This document shows positions 42,601 through 48,754 of a DNA stretch of 48,754 bases, in pieces. A program made the position numbers and the translations under genes. Each line of letters opens with the position of its first letter. Position 1 is the first letter of the stretch. The notes beneath the pieces were generated by a model. The model was not told the origin of the DNA, searched no databases, and worked only from the letters and a program-made list of their open reading frames with translations. Source of the DNA: Novacetimonas hansenii JCM 7643 (GTDB lineage Bacteria > Pseudomonadota > Alphaproteobacteria > Acetobacterales > Acetobacteraceae); contig NZ_BANE01000168.1 of assembly GCF_000964405.1 (NCBI RefSeq), forward strand, positions 1 to 48,754, in the 5' to 3' direction.

Positions 42601-45600
42601 TGCAAGACGCTGGAACAGGTCAGCATCCGCCGGGGTGATGTCCAGATGACGCAACTGTACCTGCGCCTGTGTCCAGGCCAGCGTACGTACCCGTTCAAAG
42701 GCGGCATGGTCACGGTGTGTGTCGATCAGGTCAAGCAACGCCTCACGCGACGGGGCAACCAACGTCCAGAAAGTGATCCGGGCCATCGCACCGGGCCTTA
42801 TCAGCATCGTGCTACGGATCGAAAAGACAGCATCCAGCACTGTTCCCGTCCGCCCTGACATAACCCCGTCAGGCCGGAGCGCACGCGGATGGCGCGTATC
42901 ATGTCCGCGCCCGACAAAGTACGCCCGGTCCGTTTCCACCTGCACCGGCGTTGCGCAGACCGCCAGATGCGCAGCCCAGATTTCGGCTTCATCAGCCGTA
43001 CGGCGACGGCGCGTGGCAATTATGGCACGGGAATCCGGCAGGTATTCTGTCTGTACGAACAACTTGGTGAATGCAGGGTGCGCAAGGTCCGCCGCCTGGG
43101 TAATAAGCGCAAGTTCCGCATAGGACGTGACGTCAATTTCCAACACATCACCACCACCATTAAAGACGGAAACCTGCCTGCATTCGGCATCGTCCTCGGC
43201 CGAGACCATGACCTCCATCATGGTCGTGACAGCACCGTCGCGGCGGGCGAATTCCGCCCTGTCCTCATGAAACACAACGGCATGATCGTCCCCCCGCACG
43301 CCACAGGGCTGCACCCCTGCGGACCATACCTGTCCGGTCCGGACATTCCGCAGATAGATATACGATCCCGTATCATCGCATGTCGGATCTTCACGCCAGC
43401 GGGTAATGGCCTGCCCCTGCCACCGGCTATATCCTGATCCGGCAGTCGTCAGCATGACCGAATACCGCCCGTTTGACAGCAGGTGCGTTACGGGTTGCGG
43501 TGTATCGGGTGTCCCATAATATCGTCCGGCCGCCGCCGTCACCGCCCGCACCGGCACAGGGGCCGCATCCTCTGCCACCAGGGCGCGGGCCACCGCCCCG
43601 GTGCGCGGCGCGCGTTCCTGCAACAGCAGTTCGGCCGATGCGATGGCTGGATCATCATGGAAACGCGAACGCATGATGCCGTTCATGACCGCATCGGCCA
43701 CCGCCAGGATCGACATGCCCTGATGATGGGCCATATAGGCACGCACGACGGCGACACGTTCATGATCGGGCACGCGCTGCGGGGTGTAATCAAGGGATTC
43801 GTAAAACCCGTAACGGCCCTGCGCGCCCACATGCTCAAGGGCCAACAGGTTGGCAACCGCCTTTTGCGGATCCACCATCGCCGCAAGCATCGTGGCATAA
43901 GGTGCAATGACGATATCGGCCCCAAGGCCACGTTTCAGGCCCAGACCCGGGACGCCAAAATTCGAATATTGATAGGTATATTCAAGATCACGCACATTAT
44001 ATGCGGATTCCGAGATCCCCCATGGCACATCATGCCCCTGCCCATAGGCGATCTGGCACTGCACGATCAGTGTATTGGTCTGTTCCAGCAGACTTCCGAT
44101 CGGCGCGCGCATGACCAGCGATGGCATCAGATATTCGAACATCGACCCCGACCATGATACCAACGCCGCGCCATTGCCCACGGGGGTAATGGCACGTCCC
44201 AGGCGGAACCAGTTGCGTGCAGGTATGTCCCCCTTGGCGATGGCGAAAAAAACCGCCAGTCGCGCTTCGGATGCCAGCAGGTCGTAACAGTTGCTGTCCT
44301 GTATGTCTTCGGCCACCACAAAGCCGATCGAAAGCAGCTTACGTGATTCATTGCACAGAAAACCGAACTGCATGTCCTGCGCCATGCCACGTGCCTTGCG
44401 TTCAAGCGCCTCCAGGCGCGCCCGCAGGGACGATACGGGGGGGGCGGACGCCAGATCCCGCATGTGGCTCTCCAGCCCGCGCAACGCCGCATTGGCCCAG
44501 AATCCCGGGTCCGCACGTCCCGTGGGCATTGTGTCCACAGACATGTTCGCTATGGCATCCACCTGCTGGCTCACACGACACGCACGTGCCTGCAATATGG
44601 AAAGCTGCGTGTACGATGGCAGTTCAGGGGCAGACAGGACCGCGCTTTTCAGGGCTGCAAGTGCCCGCACCAGACGCCGTTGCCCGATGGACAGGGACAG
44701 GCGCGCACCATTGTGGAACGTAAGGTCGGTAATGGCGATATTAAGCGCATCGGCGACCCCTTCGCGCCATGATGCGCAAAGCCTGTCATCGCCATGGCGC
44801 CACTGGCGGCAGGCACTGGCCAGTGTCACGAGATGGCCCGCCATGTTGCCACTGTCCACGGTGGAAATATAGGCGGGTTCCAGCACCGTCAGGTCGGATG
44901 TATCGTACCAGTTATAGAAATGCCCGCGATAACGTCCCATGCCATCAAGCGTAGCGAACGTAGCCTCCAGCCGGTCGATCGTATCGGTCAGCCCGGACCA
45001 GCCGAAATCACGTGCGCTGATGCAGCACAGCAGATACAGCCCGATATTGGTGGGCGACGTACGGCGCGCCAGTACGGCATCGGGATCTTCCTGAAAATTG
45101 TCGGGCGGCAGCATATGGTCCGCAGGCGTCACAAATGTTTCAAAAAAGCGCCATGTCCGTCGCGCGGTCATCCGCAATGCGCGAATATCCGTGCGCGATG
45201 GCCGTGACCGCGCCGCCGTGACCGGAAACCTGCTGACCCACATCGCAACGATAGGTGACATGCCCCACACCATGATCAGTGGCACGGCCACGAACAGGCT
45301 TCGTACCGCAAAACGTGCGATCATGTCCCCCATCACCAGGGACAACAGCGGGACTGCAAGCATCCGGCGGTAATATTCCACCATCCCCGGATGCACGGTC
45401 GGGATTGTCTGTGCCGCTGGCACCCATTGCAGCAGATTGCGGCGGGTTATGAACACCCGGATCAGGGTCCGCACGATCGCATCCCCCATCAGGACCGCCA
45501 GATGTGCAGCAAAAGTGATATTGAGCGCGGCGAGCACACATGCATCCGCCGCATCGGCCATCAGAACGCTGCCGTAACTGCGTAACGTGATCCATTCGCG

Positions 45601-48258
45601 ACGGGGAACAAAATCCGCAAGGACAGGCAGGAACACCGGCAATGCCATCATCGTCATGATGAACAGACCCCAGACCATGGCGTCATGCAGGGGCAGGAAC
45701 CAGCTTGTGAACAGTGCCAACAGCACGAAAGGTGCGCTAAGTGTGCGTCGCAGGTTATCCGTCATTTTCCATCGCGAAATTCCCGACAGCCGACGCCGTG
45801 GGTCCGCCCTGCGCCCAAATACCGGAAAGATCCACGGAAGGAGCTGCCAGTCCCCACGCGTCCAGCGATGCAGCCGCCGTGCCGCCACGAGGTAATCGGT
45901 GGGGGAGTCCTCCACCACTTCGATATCGGAGGCAAAGCCCGCACGCGCGAAAATCCCCTCGAACAGGTCATGGCTCAACAGGGTCGATTCCGGTATGCGA
46001 TGCGCAAGCGCGGCCTCGAACGCGTCGATATCGTAAATACCTTTTCCTGCATACGATCCTTCGCCAAACATGTCCTGGTACAGGTCGGACACGGCGGCGG
46101 AATAGGCGTCAATGCCGCTGGCGCTGGAAAAAGCCCTCTGGAACACGGTGCTTTTGTGGCCGACAGGCAGGGCGGGCGTAACCCGTGGCTGCAGGATCGC
46201 GTATCCTTCAACCACACGGGCGGATACGGGATCAAACCGCGGCAGGTTCAATGGATGCGCCATTTTCCCCACGAGCCGACGTACCGTCTCCAGCGGCAGG
46301 CGCGTATCGGCATCAAGGGTCACGACATAGCGGACACCATCAGGCAGCACACGCGCAGGGTCCGGCAGGAAGGTCGTATTACGCGCACCACGTAACAACT
46401 GATTGAGTTCATGCAGCTTGCCACGCTTGCGCTCCCATCCCATCCAGATCCGTTCGCTTTCGCACCACACACGCCTGCGATGCAGCAGCATGAAACGTGG
46501 CCCGCCGATTGCAGGGCCATGGCGGTGATTGAGGCGCGCGATCCCGTCACAAGCCAGCGCCAGCAATGCCTCATCATCGGGTGCATGCGCACTGTCATGA
46601 TCGTGCCAGTCGCTGAGCAATGCAAAATGCACCGCATCATCACGTGTGGCGAGGTAGTGTACCTCCAGCCGTGCGACAAGCTCCGCAACTGTTTCCTGCG
46701 TTACCAGCATGACCGGCATCACAACAATCGTACGCAGATGCTGGGCAATGCCATCGCGCAGTTCCAGTCCCGGCAGCGCAGTGACACGAATGGCCTGTAA
46801 CGCAAGCCGGTTGATGCACGCCACGGCGGCATCGGTCGTGGGCACGAACGCAAGGAGCGCCACCACCATGGCCAGAGGTGTCGTAGTCCCCGCCGACGAG
46901 AGAAGCCAGAACGGAATCACAAGAAAGACAAGCGTGAGGAGTGTGACCGCGATGCTATATCCCGCGATCCCCCAGCGACATCCCCCCCGCACCACCCACA
47001 TCAGGGGCGTGGGCCTGAATCCCAGCGCCTGTTCCAGCCCCCGGCGACCATCCATCAGCAGGTAATATCCCGGGTCGCCCCGCCGTGGATCATCAGGATG
47101 TGCCTGCTGCGCAGCTCTTGCCATTGTCACGGCAGTCTGCGCGATGTCTGTTTCGGTATGATCGCACCCACGGGCGATCTCTTCTATCGCCTTGCGATAC
47201 AGGTCGCGACTGGCGAAATCAGCCTGCGTGAAACTGTCATATTCCGCAAATACCCGATCCACCAGACAGATACGCTCAAACGCCTCGGTCCAGTCAATCC
47301 CGGCAATCAGGCGAAGGCTGGTGATAATGTTGCGGATCGTGGCATTGAAGGCGCCCTGTTCATGCAGGTCGTCGCGGACAGCGGCCTCAATCGTGCTGTC
47401 CCTGTCGGACAGGCGTTGCGCCAGCCAGACAAGGGCCGGGTCCTTTTCAGGGTCCAGTCCACGCAGGCAATGCGCCATCTGGGCGGCAAAGGCGGGAGTA
47501 AGCAGGTCAGGCGCCACGGCGGCAAGAAGGACAGACGGCACCGGATGACCATTTTTCCGTGCAGCAGCCAACTGTTCACACAGCAGGTCGGCCGCACGGC
47601 GATGGGTGTTGTTGTGCATAATCGCACCGACAACGCGACGCAGGTTTTCAATCAGCACAATCCGTAATGTAATCGGAACGGCCCATAATTCCCCGATCGT
47701 CAACGCCTCCACTTCCTGATAGGCAAGAAGGTAGCCACGCAGGATATCGGGTTGCAGATTGCTGTCGGTATGGGCGACATACGCCCACGCCACGGCGAAT
47801 ATCCGTGGCAGGCCGGCAAACGGACTATTCGCAAGCTTGGGCAGCCGCGCATAATATCCCGACGGAAGATCCAGTGCTGTTTCACGGATCTGCATATCGA
47901 CCAGGGCATAATTATCCGCCAACCATTGCGCTGCTGGCGTCAATTGCCTGTCTTGTGTGATCGCCTTTGTGATCTCGCGTTCGGCATTGCATAAAAAAGC
48001 ACTGTTCTGCGCAAGGCGTCGCGACAGGGGTTGTGTGCCCCATTGTCGCGCGTGCGCTAAGGTAATCTCCTGCGCCGCAGCAAGGCTGCGGGCATGATCC
48101 TCCAGCCGCTCCGCGCCAAAAATCTCGCTTCTGACAGGAAAATCATCGGTCTGCCATATTGGCCACGGCTTCCTGCGAAAGAGGCGACGCATGAAACCAG
48201 ACCATCCGCCCCCCGCCGTCAGGGACGGGGCAGACGTCAATACAGGATGCGCGTCCAT
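39682..48258 (-). CDS. ndvB: Cyclic beta-1,2-glucan synthase (NdvB/ChvB type)
   Basis: A 2,858-residue inner membrane enzyme, the full family length, making cyclic beta-1,2-glucans of the periplasm from UDP-glucose. In order: an N-terminal cytoplasmic region, membrane helices near residues 420-490, a GT84 glycosyltransferase with VTLDADTRLP (about 645-654) and LHRWTRGDWQLLPW (about 793-806), membrane helices near 850-1010, a glycoamylase-like domain (about 1360-1530, with WGISESAYNVRDLEY), then GH94 phosphorylase-like repeats that control chain length, with the catalytic aspartate in GTGDWNDGMNRVG (about 2535-2547) and YTGSAGWMQRVG. ATG 48258 follows CGGAGCAGAGC. The export partner NdvA/ChvA is not in view. 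Confidence 0.93.
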   Translation of the reverse strand: MDAHPVLTSAPSLTAGGGWSGFMRRLFRRKPWPIWQTDDFPVRSEIFGAERLEDHARSLAAAQEITLAHARQWGTQPLSRRLAQNSAFLCNAEREITKAITQDRQLTPAAQWLADNYALVDMQIRETALDLPSGYYARLPKLANSPFAGLPRIFAVAWAYVAHTDSNLQPDILRGYLLAYQEVEALTIGELWAVPITLRIVLIENLRRVVGAIMHNNTHRRAADLLCEQLAAARKNGHPVPSVLLAAVAPDLLTPAFAAQMAHCLRGLDPEKDPALVWLAQRLSDRDSTIEAAVRDDLHEQGAFNATIRNIITSLRLIAGIDWTEAFERICLVDRVFAEYDSFTQADFASRDLYRKAIEEIARGCDHTETDIAQTAVTMARAAQQAHPDDPRRGDPGYYLLMDGRRGLEQALGFRPTPLMWVVRGGCRWGIAGYSIAVTLLTLVFLVIPFWLLSSAGTTTPLAMVVALLAFVPTTDAAVACINRLALQAIRVTALPGLELRDGIAQHLRTIVVMPVMLVTQETVAELVARLEVHYLATRDDAVHFALLSDWHDHDSAHAPDDEALLALACDGIARLNHRHGPAIGGPRFMLLHRRRVWCESERIWMGWERKRGKLHELNQLLRGARNTTFLPDPARVLPDGVRYVVTLDADTRLPLETVRRLVGKMAHPLNLPRFDPVSARVVEGYAILQPRVTPALPVGHKSTVFQRAFSSASGIDAYSAAVSDLYQDMFGEGSYAGKGIYDIDAFEAALAHRIPESTLLSHDLFEGIFARAGFASDIEVVEDSPTDYLVAARRLHRWTRGDWQLLPWIFPVFGRRADPRRRLSGISRWKMTDNLRRTLSAPFVLLALFTSWFLPLHDAMVWGLFIMTMMALPVFLPVLADFVPRREWITLRSYGSVLMADAADACVLAALNITFAAHLAVLMGDAIVRTLIRVFITRRNLLQWVPAAQTIPTVHPGMVEYYRRMLAVPLLSLVMGDMIARFAVRSLFVAVPLIMVWGMSPIVAMWVSRFPVTAARSRPSRTDIRALRMTARRTWRFFETFVTPADHMLPPDNFQEDPDAVLARRTSPTNIGLYLLCCISARDFGWSGLTDTIDRLEATFATLDGMGRYRGHFYNWYDTSDLTVLEPAYISTVDSGNMAGHLVTLASACRQWRHGDDRLCASWREGVADALNIAITDLTFHNGARLSLSIGQRRLVRALAALKSAVLSAPELPSYTQLSILQARACRVSQQVDAIANMSVDTMPTGRADPGFWANAALRGLESHMRDLASAPPVSSLRARLEALERKARGMAQDMQFGFLCNESRKLLSIGFVVAEDIQDSNCYDLLASEARLAVFFAIAKGDIPARNWFRLGRAITPVGNGAALVSWSGSMFEYLMPSLVMRAPIGSLLEQTNTLIVQCQIAYGQGHDVPWGISESAYNVRDLEYTYQYSNFGVPGLGLKRGLGADIVIAPYATMLAAMVDPQKAVANLLALEHVGAQGRYGFYESLDYTPQRVPDHERVAVVRAYMAHHQGMSILAVADAVMNGIMRSRFHDDPAIASAELLLQERAPRTGAVARALVAEDAAPVPVRAVTAAAGRYYGTPDTPQPVTHLLSNGRYSVMLTTAGSGYSRWQGQAITRWREDPTCDDTGSYIYLRNVRTGQVWSAGVQPCGVRGDDHAVVFHEDRAEFARRDGAVTTMMEVMVSAEDDAECRQVSVFNGGGDVLEIDVTSYAELALITQAADLAHPAFTKLFVQTEYLPDSRAIIATRRRRTADEAEIWAAHLAVCATPVQVETDRAYFVGRGHDTRHPRALRPDGVMSGRTGTVLDAVFSIRSTMLIRPGAMARITFWTLVAPSREALLDLIDTHRDHAAFERVRTLAWTQAQVQLRHLDITPADADLFQRLAGHIIFAGPALRAEAVCISKGVGAQPLLWEQGISGDLPIVLLRIRDNANTDVVRHLLQAQEYFQLKQLAVDIVILNEHPSSYLQDLQISLDDLVRATGRLVAGAGSVRTLRADLILPAMRDLLLSVARVVLSAARPIAEQLEQAEALTSSLPVMTRGMPGADVPALGVPVLPELEFFNGFGGFADDGREYVVILAPGRTTPAPWVNVIANDDFGFQVSAEGAGYTWALNSREHQLTPWSNDPVSDRAGEAFYFEDQDTRDLWCPLAATRREAGATYVTCHGRGYTRHERVAHDIASTVLQYVPDTDPVKISRIQLHNLSQRPRTLSVTAYVEWVLGAARAMAAPFVITGLDAQSGALFARNPWNVTYGRRVAFLDIGGYSTAACGDRAAFMGRHGTLDAPMAFMRPGGVAGALGAGLDPCGVLQTIVTLPPDGRVEVVCLLGEGEDEDAARALVAKYRATSLDAVLNDVRARWEGLACSMQVRTPDRAMDIMLNGWLLYQTLSSRIQARAGFYQASGAFGFRDQLQDGMAVVSACPARVRAHLLHAASRQFVEGDVQHWWLPQTGAGVRTHISDDCAWLAHSVAHYVRVSGDRGILDEPVSFLEAPPLSLTEHDRFMVPAISAVTSSLFEHCARALDHSMRVGVHGLPLMGTGDWNDGMNRVGEQGRGESVWLGWFLHAALMDFITFARERGADARADTWQAHADALAGALEQAWDGDWYLRAYFDDGTPLGSHLNTECQIDAISQSWAVLSGVAMPERAAHAMRSVMQRLAGQPHGLVLVLAPPFGGNGPDPGYIRGYPPGIRENGGQYTHAALWTVMAVAGLHDGDRAHALFHDLLPITHALTMRAAQLYRLEPYVVAADIYSRPPHEGRGGWSWYTGSAGWMQRVGCETILGIRIEGDELILDPCIPAGWPGFEAKLAWRTALYVITIENPNHVCRGVTRLLMDGQVVVMGHRVRMSDDGKQHTISAILG

Positions 48259-48754
48259 GCTCTGCTCCGGTCCCTGGGGGGGAAGAAGGTCAAAACTCTA
48301 TTTCTTTTAAATATCTATTTCCGAAAAAGGGTCTGCCTCTGCCGCTGATCCTTTTTCCCGGAAATTTGTCGCAACAGGGGAGGGATGTCCCCGGAAAAGG
48401 GCGACCGTACCGACGGTTTTATCGCGACATCATCTTTTTTCCGCTTTTCTTCAGCGGTCTGCGTAATGTCTGAAAATCCCATGACCTTTCTCCCCGATCT
48501 GTCAATGTGGAAACGATCTGGACCCCGCATATCAGGGCGTCATTCGCATGTTTTACGAATATGGCATGATCGTTTGAAAGCGTGCAGACAACGCACCATC
48601 GCATCGCATGTTGCATGGACATCCGTGCAGGCATAAGACAGCCATCATAGAGACTGTTTGAAAAGTCAGGATCGATAAAACTCTGAAATTATAAAGGTTT
48701 TTTGTGAAGATTTTTCTAAAAAGCTTCAGAAGACGCCGCCTTTTTGAAAAAAAG
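48259..48754. other. ndvB upstream region with repeat at window edge
   Basis: About 500 bases without a supported gene. The leftward ndvB promoter should lie here. Open frames of about 70 residues on both strands match nothing I know. From about 48649 the sequence holds the second AGAGACTGTTT copy and then the AAGCTT hairpin repeat, which runs into the window end. Confidence 0.45.
48705..48754. repeat. AAGCTT hairpin repeat, copy 2 (cut by window end)
   Basis: Arms TGAAGATTTTT (48705-48715) and AAAAAGCTTCA (48718-48728) pair with one mismatch around CT, matching the design at 32951-32973. It continues with GACGCCGCCTTTTTGAAAAA, which looks like the left half of a second stem similar to the one after putA (CGCCATCTTTGAAAAAGATGG). 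The right half lies past the window end. A dispersed intergenic element of acetic acid bacteria is likely. Confidence 0.5.

Noticed and set aside
48315-48634. Small open frames upstream of ndvB on both strands
   Set aside because: No homology, no start signals and overlapping frames on both strands; probably promoter DNA.

Overview
The window reads as chromosomal DNA of a GC-rich alphaproteobacterium, most likely an acetic acid bacterium of the Komagataeibacter/Gluconacetobacter type. That is a judgement from protein style, AT-rich spacers between GC-rich genes, and AAGCTT-containing hairpin repeats; no rRNA or other marker gene is present to prove it. I see no tRNA, rRNA, CRISPR array or intact mobile element.

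Layout. (1) 0.36-5.0 kb: a plus-strand block of a short-chain dehydrogenase, a biotin carboxyl carrier protein, a biotin carboxylase, a second biotinyl-like protein without the acceptor lysine, and aspartate ammonia-lyase, followed by a convergent LysR gene. No carboxyltransferase is in view, so the carboxylase substrate is unknown. (2) 6.3-8.8 kb: a TonB-dependent receptor. (3) 9.0-14.3 kb: an MdaB-like quinone reductase with a divergent LysR gene, an MFS exporter and a TauE/SafE permease, interspersed with three gene remnants (Old Yellow Enzyme, arsenate reductase, IS481-type transposase). This is a decay zone. (4) 14.3-19.0 kb: an EamA transporter, a small membrane protein, and an overlapping pair of a lipoprotein alpha/beta hydrolase and a DUF4105 protein.

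(5) 19.2-38.2 kb: a large amino-acid catabolic island. A divergent locus encodes the whole trans-4-hydroxyproline to 2-oxoglutarate route: epimerase, deaminase and a GntR/FCD regulator on the minus strand; D-hydroxyproline dehydrogenase, 2-oxoglutarate semialdehyde dehydrogenase, an APC permease, a second GntR/FCD regulator and PutA on the plus strand. A GABA-type aminotransferase closes it. An AAT-family permease and a second TonB-dependent receptor lie on the near side. Together they suggest import and burning of proline, hydroxyproline and perhaps GABA, compounds plentiful in plant walls, fruit and nectar, with products entering the TCA cycle.

(6) 38.4-48.3 kb: an aquaporin-family channel with a histidine-rich N-terminus and altered NPA motifs, then a 2,858-residue cyclic beta-1,2-glucan synthase (NdvB/ChvB type).

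Nothing here is an unmistakably new system. The leads most worth following are the carboxylase block with a non-biotinylatable carrier paralogue, the histidine-rich aquaporin, the overlapping lipoprotein hydrolase/DUF4105 pair, and the possible shared GTATAC-centred control of the hydroxyproline/proline island.
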